Assembly (NCBI RefSeq): GCF_013368755.1
Contig: NC_049563.1
Location: 5,208,001 to 5,272,000 of the forward strand
DNA from: Talaromyces rugulosus
Lineage: Eukaryota; Ascomycota; Eurotiomycetes; Eurotiales; Trichocomaceae
Reading direction: 5' to 3'
DNA: 64,000 bases
Part shown: positions 1-12,563 of the stretch, in pieces
How the letters are laid out: each line of letters begins with the position of its first letter
How positions within the stretch are numbered: the stretch's first letter is position 1
Notes under the pieces: generated by a model
Seen by the model: the letters and a program-made list of their open reading frames with translations, nothing else
What the model was told of the DNA's origin: nothing
Database searches by the model: none
Translations under genes and position numbers: made by a program

Positions 1-34
1 CACGAAGAAGCCTCGATTTTCAAAGTTTCAGCCC

Positions 35-70
35 TTGACTAGTACTGGACTAGCTAGTGAATGACTAGTG
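35..70. repeat. composite ACTAGT motif, copy 1
   Basis: TTGACTAGTA at 35-44 is followed after 12 nt by GTGAATGACTAGTG at 57-70. The same two words recur in the same order at 1249-1276 with a 4-nt gap. The words are exact; origin and function are unknown. Confidence 0.4.
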
Positions 71-1248
71 TATTAACTAACTTGCGTAGGGAAAGACCCA
101 AAAAAAAGACATAAAAAGAAGGCGGACGATCAAATAGCCTTGGCAGGATAGGCGCAGCAAATTACGTAGTTATTTGTTTTTTTATTTATTTACGAGATTC
201 CTTCTTAGCGTACGAGAGTAGCAGACACAGGGCTAAAAAGATCGTTGATTCAGATTCTAGAGTTTTCAGCCCCCGTGTTCTAGCTTTGCATAGCCGTAAG
301 CTCCCATGGGGCGGCCTGCATCAGGATCTTGTCTGGTGCCAACTAATTAGTTACTTTGCTAATTACGTATTCTGAAGAACGGAGTAATACGTACTGTTAG
401 ATTATTAATTATGTGGGTAAGTTTACTATTGTTCCATTATTATCATCATTATTATTGTCGGCCAACATTCCTTTGTTGGACTAACGCTGTGTGCCCGGGA
501 AATGATAGTATGGAAATTAAATTAAGTTTACTGTTTCACGTCTTCTAAGACCTTCTAGTGCTCTATATTAATTAATATGTTATTATTGATTGGGCGGTGC
601 TTTCTATGTATGTACGTACAAACCATCGGAGACTACGGACGTTTCCATGTGGATCGGGGTCTGCTCGTGTTCGTTCGTATTCTGTCCACTGGTGCATGTT
701 ATAGAGCCCGAAGCAGTTTAAATGGCCGCACAATTTCGGTTTATTTCAGGGGATAGAGCAGGTATAGAGCCAATACCTCCACAAGCCAAGCATAGTACCG
801 GGGTAGGCTTTCTGTCACTCTTAATTTCTAATTCATTATTCTTCGGGATTTTTGAAACAAGACATCCTGACCAAGCACTGGTTTTTTGACTTTCAAGGTT
901 CGCACGGACTGGTGAAGAAGTCCGAATGTACTTTTGGTTGTTGGGTCCGATTTCGGTCTGGTGAAAAAACACAGGGCTATTTATACGCGTTTGGGAAGGG
1001 AAAAAAAAAACAACTTTGAATAGACGAGATTCATCGCTAAGACTGTCCAGTCATTGGCCACTTTTGAAAGCCTGGGCTGGTAGATCTTCGTGTAGACAAA
1101 CTCACAAGGGACTAACTAAGATGGTGTACCGTTGACCGAAGCCTTACGGGTCAAACACCGTATAGAACCTAGATCCCCCCACTGGGGAGCTCCGTTTTCA
1201 TGCATATCGAAACAACTTCCGTAATCGTGACTCGAGCTACTTTAACTG

Positions 1249-1276
1249 TTGACTAGTAAGTTGTGAATGACTAGTG
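1249..1276. repeat. composite ACTAGT motif, copy 2
   Basis: TTGACTAGTA at 1249-1258 and GTGAATGACTAGTG at 1263-1276 repeat the pair seen at 35-70 with a shorter gap. Confidence 0.4.
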
Positions 1277-4009
1277 AAGGAATACGCTGACAATTCAAAA
1301 AAGGGTTCAGGGCGGTCAAGCTAGTTTTCTCATTGAAAGACGCCGCTATGTTGTCGTATGTTTTTTTTTTTTTACTAGGGAATAACAATACCTGATATAT
1401 ATGCATGTCACAGGGCTTGAAAGCCTCCCCATACGGACCCCGGCGCGCTTCCGGAAGACTATTTTTGCGATTGATCGATGTACTTGGGGGCCAAGTATTA
1501 TTGACTGCGCTCTTGGTCGCACTCTAACAAAGATGCTGCATATGCAGGTGGGAGTTATAAAAAGTTGGAGATAATAATGAAGGGGGGTGAGAGTGCAAGC
1601 CATAGTACTATTATTAGGCAAAATTTATGTACAAACTGGTTAGCTGCATGCGTAACGGCTTTTATTCTCTTTCTCTCTGTACGGAATATACGGGAGTGTA
1701 TCCTTGCATGTATTATTGTATGGTTGGCTGTAATACAATGGTCATTCTGATCCGACAAGGTTATACAATTCGCCCCCAATTCCGCTGGGAGCTCATGCGG
1801 GTTTTTAACATCCGAGTTGAATGTGCACGGGGTACGGAGTATTGTTTTGCTACCTGATCGTCAAAATTGATGACTCCGTAATGCAGTCACGAAGAAGCTC
1901 TTTTTCTTTTTTCTGATTTTTTGGTCGTTTCTCGTATTCTCAAGTCTACTTTTAATCAGTGCGGAGGAAATCTGTTACTAATTTGGGCAGCGAAGGTAGC
2001 ACCTTTTGGGATGACTTTGAAACTCAGCTTCCGGCCAATTTATTCGGCCTAGTTCAGATCGAAATTCCCTGTTGACATGGCCTTTTTTTTCCCCAATGAA
2101 AGCAATACAAACTTACGAATGGCTTCGAGGGTACAGTCAGTTTAAGGCCGTACATTTACGTCAATCGATCCACATTCAAATTTCGCCATGCAGCAAAGTC
2201 GGAGGTATGCTGCACCGAGTTACACGTGAGATCTTCGCTCCCTAACTAGACTGGTACAGACTACAGATGAGAACCCCCTCTTTTGACTCCAAGATCAGCA
2301 AAAGTGCCATTGGCCAAGGCAAGCAAGGTAATGGAAAAGTTTTGGGATATGTCCAGGAATGGGCAGTGTATGGCCCCGGGGAATATCTATATGCATATAG
2401 TAGATCACTTGATTTATCAATACAATGTCATGCGCATTAACCCTAGTGCATAGACAAGGATTACATGGATGTGTACAGTTGTATTTTCGTGCATAATGTT
2501 TTGACTAATTTCTATCTCTAATACTTCAAATTTAGGGCAAACCTTACTCATGTGACGTCCGACGATTTATTTGCATGTCATGCACGTCTTAATTCTGGAA
2601 AGATCTACTGCATAATCGTGAAATTGGCAGGAGAAAAAGGAAAGAAAGAACAGGAAAGAGGGGGGGGGGGGAGGGTGTATGTACTTAGTGCGGCTGACCT
2701 GCATGATCTATGTAATATGTATGCATGTACTTGCTAGACTGGTTTTTTTGCCATTGAAACTACCGGAACATTGCATTTTTGGTGGCCTGTGTATTTGAAA
2801 ATCTACGGTCGTAACTTTTCTATTTTAATTTCCGCCGCTTTTATACCCCCAAACATGCTTGAATAGAGTCCCGCAAACTGTGCTAATTGATACATTGTAT
2901 AGTAATGGTAATACAAATGTACTTGTATCCTAGTTGACACGACTCATGTTACAGATTTGCCTATCCCCGAATGGGAAACACTTTTGTCATTTCTTTATTT
3001 CCGTTTCTTTGTTTTCATTTCATCCTCGTATAGACTTGATCTGCTGATCCCGAGAGCCTGTCTAGAGACAAGGAATATTAAAACTCATTAAATTATAGTA
3101 GAAATCTGAAGATATTAAGCAACAAGTACACGGCCCCAAGCTCTATGCATGTGGTATCTATTTCCAAGAGACATGCTATTACTTCGTATCATTCAAATTC
3201 AGCCTTGATTGGAATGCATGCAGGCAAATTCCCTGTCATCTGCATGTGTTGTTCAGCCAGTATGCATAAATACATACATTAATACATTTTAGTGACCGTA
3301 ACGGCGACTTTGTGGTAATATTTTTCTTAATTATAGCAACTAGCCCAGCTAGCAAAGTTTAATGTTCAAACCCCTGCAAATTGACTTTTCCTGAAAGAGG
3401 AAGTGGCGGTTTTAAGAAGGTTGCTGGTTGATAAGACTGCATGGCTCGATAAATAAATAAAAATTATTGCGAATATAATTGCATATTTGAGGTTGAAAGA
3501 AGTTTGGCGTCTTAGTTGAACTTGAATAGTCATGTTTCAATTTTATGGAGGTTTGGTCGACAAACTGAAACTTGCAACGTCGGGAATTTCAATGAGAGAC
3601 GGCTCAAATCATAAAGAGTGTTTAAAAGCCCAATTTTTCATGTCAAATGGTATATATACATAACCATCATTGATATATTGAAGAGCGTTTCTTAGCTTCT
3701 TTTGTATAGCATTGTCCTTTTGACTGCCATGGGCTGCAGCACTTTGATAAAAACCGTTGGTGGATCTCGCGTTAGAAGAAACAAAGTCCGTTTGCTTTGG
3801 AGCCCATATCAGGGGAAAATAATGGTTACGCATTATGCGACACACTTGAAATGACAAAGAAGCTGAATATAAAAAGAAATTCCCGACAGGAAAAATGGAC
3901 CATGACACACTCTCTACATTAATAGTCTGCCTCCCATATTTACATTTAGATATCGTTCTCCAATGCAAGTTATCCAGAGTCGAAAGATGCAAAATCGGAA
4001 CAAGACAAA

Positions 4010-6654
4010 ATGAGCACAACCACAGAACTGAGACGTCGTATAGCAAATAAGCGCGCCGAAAATCCCAGACATAGGTTCAATATAGGCGAGCACCAATATC
4101 TCGGGCGAATCGAAGGAGGTTTATCCCCAGATTGCACGGTTTGGGGCACGGAAGAAGATGAATCTCCTAACTTGCTGTGGGCGGCCTCATTCGATGAATG
4201 TATGTTTGCGACGTATTTATATGTCAGAGAGGACCAAAAGCTCAATTTAAAAATACTGGCACAATGGAGAGAGCAGTTTCTAGACCGGGATGACGTTTTC
4301 CATGATAAATTTCTCGAGTGCATCGTACTTGATGGTATCGAGTATAATGATAACACCTTTGTGGATGGGAAGGATCCCGCCGTGAAAGACTGGCCAACAC
4401 ACAGTGTATTCTATGGTGGGGGTCGGCAGGGTATCGACAAGAGTGGGCCAATGTATATCCATGAGGGCCTTGTTTACTCGGTATCAAAAGTCTGTCTCGA
4501 CCCCCAGGTCGCATTTATACTAGCTATATGGCCTTGTGATAAATATCAAGGAGCCGGTATGTTAGCCCTTTTAACTCATGGACTAGTATATATCTAATTC
4601 GGGTTACCAGTTACTTTAACTGGTCTACAGATGTTGTGAATACACGTGAAATCGCTGTGCCCCCAAGGTCCTATTCCACGATACCATATCCGTTGTCTAC
4701 ACGGAATGGTCTTCACTGGTAAGAAAAAACACACAGAACACTGCAAGAATATCATGCTGACAGAGAACAAAAACAGGCCTCTAGAAGGAATGAGGATTGC
4801 TGTCCAGGACAACTACTATATCGGCGGTACACGTATATCGCTCGGAAGCCATAATGAATTTTCCCGCTTTGCCAGAAAGGTCGAAACTGCAGATCTGGTA
4901 CCTCTATTAAAAGAGGTGGGCGCCACCGTTATTGGCAAAACCACATGCAGTCCCTTGTTCATTATCAGTGATCAAACCAAAAGGGGACACTGCCAGATAC
5001 CGCTTAATCCGCGAGGAGAGGAGGACAGTTTGATCGCGGGTGGTAGCAGTGGTGGCAGTGCAGCAGCAGTTGCAGCATACGACTGGCTTGATTTGGCAAT
5101 CTGCAGTGACAGTAAGTTTATTTCAGTTACATTGTAATGATCTTGTTTAATTGATTTGAAATATATAGCTACTGGAGGTACCCGATTTTCAGCGCTTCAC
5201 GCCGGAGTCTTTGGATTTCACCCGTCAACTGGTGCGGTATCGAAAAAGGGGCTGTTCACAGTATGGGAAGGCTTGGACACGCCTAGCTGGGTTGGAAGAG
5301 ATCTTAAAGTTTTCCCCTACGTTTTTAAGACTTTGCATTCTCTAGATCAAGAAGCCCCGCCAGATTATTATTCAAGTGAAGGAGAGGAAGACGTTTCTGG
5401 CGCACCTAGCACGTTCGGGAGAGATAATGAAGATTCCCCTAGCTATTTCGAGACTGCTGTACACTCTCCAACTGAAGAAGACTTTCCGCCATCTTATGAA
5501 AGCGAAGAAGAAAAAGAAAAAGAAGAAAAAGTAAAAACAGAAGAAGACGTGCGTGCATCAATTCGAGCTGGGAAACGCCGTGCAGATACCAAGGATCCCA
5601 AACAATTTGAAAAGACTCCAAGACAATTTGGAAAGGCTCCAGGACAGTTTGAAAAAGCCCCTTTAGAACAATTGGACAAGAATCCTCCACAGCAACCTGA
5701 CAACTACGCACGCCCAAATCAAGAAGACCAGCTCCAGATTCTATATCCAACCGACTTTATACCCGAGAACGACCCCGACCAAATCAAGGCCACGGAAAAG
5801 TTTTTAAACGATATCTGCAAAGCAACCGGAAGTTGGTGTCGACGCATCTCTATCCAACAGGATTGGCGCGATTCAAGCCCCGTTGAGGAGAAGGATTTGA
5901 ATAAATATCTCTACAGTGTATGTTCTGACATTCTTGTGTGATAGAGCCATTTACTAACTTATTTGTTCACAGCTCACCCACCACGGACTGTATTTTGCAG
6001 CCTACGCCTCTTTTGAGAAATACCGAGAGAGTTATGGGAAATCGAACAATTTGAAAACCGCCCTGTCAGGCAATGCTATACCACAATGCTGGTACGTATA
6101 TTTAAAAATTTTCCTTTATTTTTCCATTTTCTAATTAATTTGTTATAAAAATCAGGGATCGGAGCAACAAGGTTGGTCCGAAACAGCACATGGAGATTGA
6201 GACGCGAATGTCCGTGTTTAAGAAGTGGTTCCTCGAGCGTTATTATTCTTCGTCGCCCAAAGTGGTCGTGGCGATTCATATTGACGCTGTCAAACCAATG
6301 AGCGAGAAAGGAGATCCGTTTGGACCATTGACATCGGGGCTTCAGCCAACGTATCTTGCTGCTATACTTGGTGCTCCTGAAGTAGCTATTCCAAGTAAGT
6401 ACCCCCCCCCTTTTTTTTTGGGCTTTTGGACTTTTTGAACCAACAAACTTCCAGTCGCACAAGCCTCGTACAGATTTCAGAATCCTAAGCACAGATCTCG
6501 CATTATGAATGTGAGCAAAAAGGTGACGATGCCGATAGTCATCTCGCTCATGGGATTTCCAAAGGGCGACCTATCGCTTCTTCAATGGGCTATTCAAGCA
6601 TTGCAAAAGACAGGGCGTCCGACGCGAGTTAATACAGGGCTGCGTGCGTTTTGA
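4010..6654 (+). CDS. amidase-signature family protein, probable pseudoenzyme
   Basis: Seven exons: 4010-4556, 4631-4718, 4777-5111, 5169-5917, 5973-6091, 6156-6394 and 6455-6654, giving 758 aa. Residues 1-210 form an N-terminal domain like the extension seen on some fungal amidase-like proteins. The amidase core starts near residue 212 and carries the Gly/Ser motif GGSSGGSAAAVAAY (residues 300-313). Active amidases use Lys, cis-Ser and a nucleophilic Ser. Here the Lys position (xxVKD) is Gln222, and the nucleophile motif DxGGSxR reads DTTGGTR, with Thr328 in place of Ser. Only the cis-Ser motif is kept. Residues of about 384-512 are an acidic, Glu/Lys/Pro-rich insertion absent from normal amidases, containing 7-residue tandem repeats. 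The frame is otherwise clean, so I read it as an expressed but probably non-hydrolytic paralog. The splice choices around 4719-4776 and 5112-5168 are the least certain. Confidence 0.75.
5603..5665 (+). repeat. 21-nt in-frame tandem repeat in the amidase-like gene
   Basis: Three consecutive 21-nt units encode QFEKTPR, QFGKAPG and QFEKAPL, followed by a degenerate fourth (EQLDKNPP). They sit inside the acidic insertion and keep the frame, which points to repeat expansion within a tolerated loop. Confidence 0.8.
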
Positions 6655-6976
6655 GGGTTATAAAGTAATGAGAAAAGTAGTAGTATAAAGTGTCTAGGTA
6701 GAGACGTTTGGCGCAATCAATTGATTTAAAACATTAAATGCTTCAATGTTATATACTTTTATACTGGTTGAAAAGGAAGCTTTTACATGTAGTACCTGGA
6801 ACAGCATTGAATTGACCAGTTGACCTCTATATTTTGTATTAAAACATGCCTGCAAACCAAAATTGCACCATGTCCCTGCCAACAACATTTTGAACCGCCA
6901 TTATGTCTACACCGCATCCTATACACACACACAATGTATATCTATATACTATCGTACACCCAGTCTACCAGATATA
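6655..6976. other. convergent 3' flanks
   Basis: AT-rich spacer between the converging amidase-like gene and nma111. It must hold both 3' ends; no gene or distinct terminator is visible. Confidence 0.5.
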
Positions 6977-9900
6977 TTAAGACTCATCAGGCTCAATATC
7001 GCTTCCCCCCTCAGCTCCGCCTTCATCCATGGCATCCGCCGTAAGATTCAATGTATCCGCGCCAGCTTCGTCGGCGGTGGGATACGTAACCACCTTCCAT
7101 CCCGAGTCGGTCGTGCTATCTTTGACGTATTCCGACATGGAAAACTGTACCACGTTAGGAAAAAAAAAAAACCAAAAGGAAAAGAAAAGGATACTCACGT
7201 AGTGATCGTTCTTCTTCATGGTTACCACCCACGGCACATTATCAAACGTGACTGCGCGTAGTCGAAAGTATGTATTGTTAGGAATCTTCTTCACCTCGCG
7301 CACAAAACTGTCTAGGTCGCGGGTTTGTATGCCGTTGACGGCGGTGATGAAATTAGTTGGTGAGAGACCGTACTGGAAGGCAGGTGATCCCCGGCTCTGA
7401 GAAAGATTAGAAATGATAGACACTGAAAAAAAAAAGGGGAGGACGTACTCTGGCGCTAATATAAATCTCGCTATGAAGTTTGGAAATCTGCTGGCGCACA
7501 GCATGGTGTGGCTTTTGCAAGACGGCGCCACAGAAAAACACGGCGCGGTCAGTCTCTAGATCCTCTGTGGGAACAGTAGACACCTTGATACGCATCTCCT
7601 GCCCATCACGGACAATCAGCGCGTCGAGCACTTCATTGTCGTACATGACATCAAACTCGGACACGCGCGTGATCAGCTTGTCATTCAGCGTGAGAATCAC
7701 ATCCGCTTCTTTGAGCGTGTTGTGTTCATCATCGCCGGTGTCGTGCGTAGCAGTAAAAGACGGCGGAGGCGTGTCGACTTTTCGAATCATAAACAGCTGG
7801 TGTCTCGCCGGATTGGCTGCGGCGACACGCTCAATCCATTCTTCTGAAACGCCCATAATCTGGGCCTGGCTCATCTGAATGACGTAGCTCTCCATGTTCA
7901 TGATCCGAAGTTTGGGAATTTCTCCCTGTTGGATCTTGCCAATTATCGGCAGGAGAGACGGAGTTGCTAGACCGAGGTGGTATTCAACGTCCTTGTGTGA
8001 ACTGCCCGTTCGCTCTCCAAGATAATTCAGCCACAGGGCCTGCACAACACCGTCCTCTCCAACCAAGACACCACTGGAGCATTGGCTGCTCAAGCCCGTG
8101 TCTACAGTGATGGCATCCAGGTTAATAGCGCGATAACGTGGCGCAGAGACGTTGGCTGGAATGGCAACAGTGGTGATGTCGGTAACCGTGGTCTTTGCAA
8201 CGACAATTCGGAAGTTTTGGTTGAATCCGACAAAGATTGTGTCTTGTCCCTGCTTGATGTTTTCCGTGCTGAGCCGAGCACTCTTCACAGGTGCCTGCAC
8301 GAGACTTGGATCGTACTGGATAATGGCGTAGTTTTGCAGAGGATGCATAAAGACGACTTTCCCAGTCACGATAATCGAATCTGCAACCGTGATGTTGATA
8401 TCGCACAGATCGTACGGAACTATAGCCCTGGAAACAGCCACGAGGCCCTTTTCAGCATCTACCACCACACCAAACCCTGTCTTTTTGGCCTGCGGAAAGC
8501 CGTTCATTTTTAGGGGCATTGAGCATGTTACTCGCACAAAGCTTCGCACAATCTCGGCGGCTGCTGGTTGACTGACGCCATCCAGCTGGATGAAATCGGC
8601 CTTTCGAGGCACCGGCGGCTCAGCTGGGACCGGTTCGCCAATGTCTTTGAAATCCCACAGGCCCGTCTCGTCGTTGCGGACGGCAAGAGACATTTTTGGA
8701 TGCCAGTGGCGATCTACATGTATAATACTCGTGCCGCGGGTGTGGAGGTCTCGGATGTGTCTGTAGGAGAGGACAATCCTAGCGCGATCTATAGCATTCA
8801 TTAGCAGTGAATTAGCCTTTTTGGTTCCTCATGTACACACCAGGTATTTTTTTCATAACCTCGATGAAAGCATCCAGGTTAGGCGTAGGTTTGTAATCTA
8901 CGGAATCGATGATCCAGCCAGAAAGCATATTTTCGACCTTGAAAGAGCCTGAGGCTTCACACACATACAGTCCGCGAGTGGGAATGGCGTAAAGACGGGC
9001 TTGCTGGTAGGAAAGATCGTGGAATGTGCCACCAGCCACAGTCACAAAGCGGTCTGGAGTGATTGCATGCAAGTCGCCAACCTGGCATTCAACCTCTAGA
9101 TCCTGGCCACCCCGTTGTACGAGTAGCTTGACCGACTGGCCGACGCTGGAATCTAAAATATCATCAAGACGAACAAACTGGGTGAGTAGTTCGCCGTTGA
9201 CTTTTAGCAGCACATCACCCTCCTCAAGCTTCCCATCGCCTGGACCCTCCGGGAGGACAATCTCTGCCACCAGCATGCCGGTTTCCTTGGGTGCAAGTTT
9301 GCGAACAGTGGCTTCCCACTCAGGAGTCAGGCCCAGACGCCGACACTCGTCAAAGGGCTTTATAATCCACTGTGTCTGAATGGTACCTCGCGTGACATGC
9401 TGGCCCTCCCGGATGCATTCAAGAGCTCGTAGCGGTCTGTTGAGCGGCAGGAAATAATCAGTGGCAGCACCATCTGCACGACCACCGGCCTGCAGAGCGA
9501 CAACCTGGCCGTTGATGTTGACAACAGGACTGCCGGAACTTCCACCGCTGGCTGCAGCAGCGGCTTGTATGTAGTTGGTGTTGAAGTCACTGTAACCTTC
9601 GCCGTACTCCGGCGCGTTTCGATCCAGACGGCTGATCACGCCAGAGAGAATACTGAGCTTCTCTCCAGCATCATTACCGACAACTCTGATTTCCACGCCC
9701 ACTTGGGCTCCCTGGGGGTTCAGTTTCAACTCTGTCATGTCCATGTATTTGATAGCTTTGGGGTCGAATTTGAGAATACCAAAATCGTGAACGGGGTCCC
9801 GGTATACCGGACGGACGTCACACTAAATGAAAAAAAAAGGAGGTTAACACTGCACATCAAATAGTACGTATGTACAACAGAACGAACCTCTTCATGGTTA

Positions 9901-10310
9901 TCGAATATGCAATAACCCCAAAACGGGCCGGCACAGACGACATGCCTGTTGGTAAGAATATATCCCTTCTCTGCATCAACCACAAACCCAGTCGCCTGGC
10001 TGCACATGGACAGATCCGTGTCAAATGAGCATGTCTGACAAAAATGGATCGAGACCACGCTCTTCACCACGGACTCGATCGTGGCCTGCCACTCCGGGGA
10101 GTCGGCTGGACCGGCGCCGAGAGCCAGGACTGGCGCGATCTCCTCCTCCTCGTCGAGGACGACATTATTATTACTGTTGTAAACAGCCCCGTTCGAGGGC
10201 GTCTCGTCTCCGGGTGGCAGAACGGTCGATTCTGGCTTTAGATGTTTCGCGGGTCTCTCCGATGCGGCAATCGGGCTTTGCTTCCGCTTGGGGCGAGCTT
10301 CGCCGGTCAT
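6977..10310 (-). CDS. nma111: pro-apoptotic HtrA-like serine protease Nma111
   Basis: Five exons on the minus strand: 10310-9888, 9822-8841, 8788-7449, 7396-7199 and 7144-6977, giving 1036 aa, the usual length of fungal Nma111. The family consists of nuclear HtrA/Omi relatives built from two protease-PDZ halves and linked to apoptosis-like death and stress responses. The N-terminus is Lys/Arg-rich ([14 protein letters not shown]), fitting nuclear import. The first protease half has an intact triad: His123 in TNRHVV, Asp154 in HDFG and Ser237 in [11 protein letters not shown]-like segments follow. The second trypsin-like half is degenerate at the serine motif (QCSSGVLVG), as is normal for the family. 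The intron at 8789-8840 has a clear branch site (TGCTAAT). The tail is acidic. The start was chosen at [10 protein letters not shown]; the frame stays open 140 codons upstream, see findings. Confidence 0.93.
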
Positions 10311-11262
10311 GGTGGAAGCAGCACTGGAATAAGCACGGCGATGACTGCGTATGGTGTATAGTCGACGGGCGTGCTGCTGTTGCAAAAACTGGAATTGTTG
10401 ATGTTGTGCGGCGTGGAGAAGAAGCGGAGATTTGTCACGGGCCGACGAAGGAGACCTTGGGGGCAGATTGGTGGATTTTAACGACAGAAGAGAAGCTCTC
10501 GAGCTGGCGACGCAGAGGGGTCGCTTGTGACTGCTCGCGATATGCACGACGGAGGTGCACGAAGCAAGATTCCAGGACGCCAAAGGTAGCAATGCAGCTG
10601 GACCAGAAGCAGCAGCAGCAACGGTGCGCGCGCGGAGCAGGGCCGCAGGCATCCACAACAACGCTTGCAGAGGAAGAGGAGGGGGGCAGACTGCGGAGGT
10701 CTGGTATATTCGTCTCTTCGTTCCCACCACAAAAGAGTCGAGTTGAGTCGAGATAGAGGGCGCGTGAAGATGTCAGGCGAGCCGCAGCCTCTGAGGCAAA
10801 AAACGTAAGGTTGCACCTCTGCGGCTGGTGATTGGGCACCCGGGCCCGGATCGACGGGGCGCCCCTGGAGGAGGCTGCACTGTGCTCGGCGTGACTGCAT
10901 CACATGCGCGACTAGCAACTATAGTTGATATGAAGAAAAATATGCATTCGAGTATGGAGTACGGACTATGGTATAGTATAATATTGTTACAAAAGTGCCC
11001 CCCCACACACACACAGTGGTGTTGGTACGGTTTATCTATTTTTGGTCCTCGGCAGGGTCGAATCGAACCTGTCATAGCAGACAAGAGTCGTGGTAGCTCG
11101 TTCGTTGTTGAATCAGACACTCGAGCGTAGCACTCCCTCCAGGCCTGGAAGTGCTTGTTTGGTATATCTTTATGCTGTGGCTGCAGCTGGGTGGGCGCAT
11201 CTCGCGATAGCCCTGTCCTGGGTGTACTAGTACGTGGTTTTATGTAGAGATATTTCACGTGA
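10311..11262 (-). other. nma111 leader and spacer
   Basis: 10311-10730 continues the nma111 frame without a stop and has in-frame ATGs at 10730 and 10652 (minus strand). It is GC-rich, so it may be 5' UTR or an optional N-terminal extension. 10731-11262 includes a CA-rich run near 11000 and the 3' flank of the SSXT gene. No separate gene is supported. Confidence 0.5.
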
Positions 11263-12563
11263 TCACACCGCATTCTCGGCTGGCAGACCAGCCTGCCCAG
11301 CTTTCTGTTGTGCTGCGTGTCGGCTGGCTTCCGGGAAAAGCTCATTGAGCCTGGCATATAGTTCCTCCATGCCAGGCACGTTTGGCGGCGGCGTGAGGAT
11401 CTGGGGTCCCGGAGGCACCACGTTGCCAGGCTTCTTGCTGCGGTCGGCGATGGTGGCCAGGTAGGCTAGATTGGCCTGGAGCCGGCGCATGCAGTCGACA
11501 TATTCCTGGCTCGGCTTCTTGGACGGGTCGCTCGCCGCCGGTTTGGAAGCAGGCGAGCCAGCCTGATCTTGCCCCTGCGGTTGTGGAGGAGGACCAGCCT
11601 TGCCTGCGGCCTGCAAGTTCACCACTTCCCGGAAGAGAGCCGAGTTGATGTTGAGCAGCGCGCCAATGCGATCTCGCTCGCGACCGGCTGCGGCGGCTGC
11701 GGCGGGAGACTGGGGGGCACTTTGCTGCGGTTGCTGTTGTCCTTCTGTTTGCATGGTAGGGCTAGGGCGTTGCTGGGCAGCCATCATGGCTGGATTCGAA
11801 AAGGCAGCCATATTCTGCGTCGACGCTTGCGCGGAAGTGGTGGGCGCTGTCGAGGGGCTCTGAGCGTGCGAGGGCGAGGGCGTAGAAGTCGCAATTGAGG
11901 TCGGAGGGTATGGCGAGGGGGAAGAATAAGGCAGGTTGGCGTGGGGAGCTGCAGTGGAGAATGGCTTGTGTTAGCTTAGGCCACGAGGCTGTGGATACAC
12001 GTAGCGCTGATGATAGTGCGAGTCCAAGTCAAACGGGACGCGGGCTTCGCTAGGTAAATCATCCAATAAAACACATGGGGAACGGAGTATAGAGCACGTA
12101 CTCCATGCAACGGTACATAGGGGTACACAAGTGACAAGACAGATGGGGTTTAATCACAGAGAGAGTGACTGGGGCGCAGGAATGACGGGGCGGGCTAGGC
12201 GGATATGCAGATGACACCACAACAGGGAGCGCAAGCGCTTAAATAGGACTGATACGTACCGGACATATTGGCAGGCATCATACCTCCAGTAGTCTGGGTG
12301 GGCAGCCCGTTAAAGGCGTGCATCTGCTGTTGCACTGAGCCGGGTCGCATCTGAGGATAGGCGGCGGCCATGGGGTTGTTGTTGGCGTAGAAGGGGAACT
12401 GCTGATTCGCGGGGCTGCCAGTGTGCATCGGATAGCCGGCAGCAGCGGCGGCCATCTGATGCTGCTGCTGCTGTTGCTGTTGATGAAGATGTTGTTGTTG
12501 TTGCTGCTGCTGTTGGTGGTGGTGCTGCTGCATGGCGGCGTATCCCGCCGGGTTAGGATTCAT
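11263..12563 (-). CDS. SSXT (SS18-type) family protein, likely SWI/SNF subunit
   Basis: Two exons, 12563-12260 and 11948-11263, separated by a 311-nt intron that is long for this window; 329 aa. Residues 1-100 are a low-complexity Gln/His-rich segment, and residues 102-190 are Ser/Pro/Ala-rich. The diagnostic part is residues 193-271: RDRIGALLNINSALFREVV, then a Pro/Gln/Ser linker, then YVDCMRRLQANLAYLATIAD. This matches the SSXT (SNH) helix pair that anchors SS18-type proteins to the BAF/SWI-SNF ATPase. Fungal members are often labelled glutamine repeat protein. The linker of about 34 residues splits the two conserved helices. Expected in the nucleus. Start MNPNPAG was chosen because upstream in-frame sequence does not look like the family. 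Confidence 0.8.
12458..12531 (-). repeat. CAG/CAA polyglutamine tract
   Basis: CTG/TTG triplets on the plus strand encode two runs of 8 and 7 Gln near the N-terminus of the SSXT protein. Likely to be length-variable between strains. Confidence 0.85.

Larger units (their letters stand above)
1..4009. other. gene-free stretch
   Basis: No reading frame here is long or protein-like enough to support; the open frames are short, compositionally random and lack family motifs. The stretch is moderately AT-rich, with homopolymer runs and TTTATT-type repeats. I saw no transposase or reverse-transcriptase remnant. A two-part CTAGT-containing motif occurs at 35-70 and again at 1249-1276. The last few hundred bases upstream of 4010 are presumably the promoter of the amidase-like gene. 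Confidence 0.6.

Noticed and set aside
3609..4046. 145-codon minus-strand frame before the amidase-like gene
   Set aside because: Overlaps the gene start, random composition, no motif.
7480..9864. Long plus-strand open frames opposite nma111
   Set aside because: They mirror the codon bias of nma111, lack introns and family motifs, and clash with a protease model of correct length and complete triad.
11041..11115. tRNA-like GGTTCGATTCG box (minus strand)
   Set aside because: The flanking bases do not form a T-arm or a full cloverleaf; no acceptor stem.
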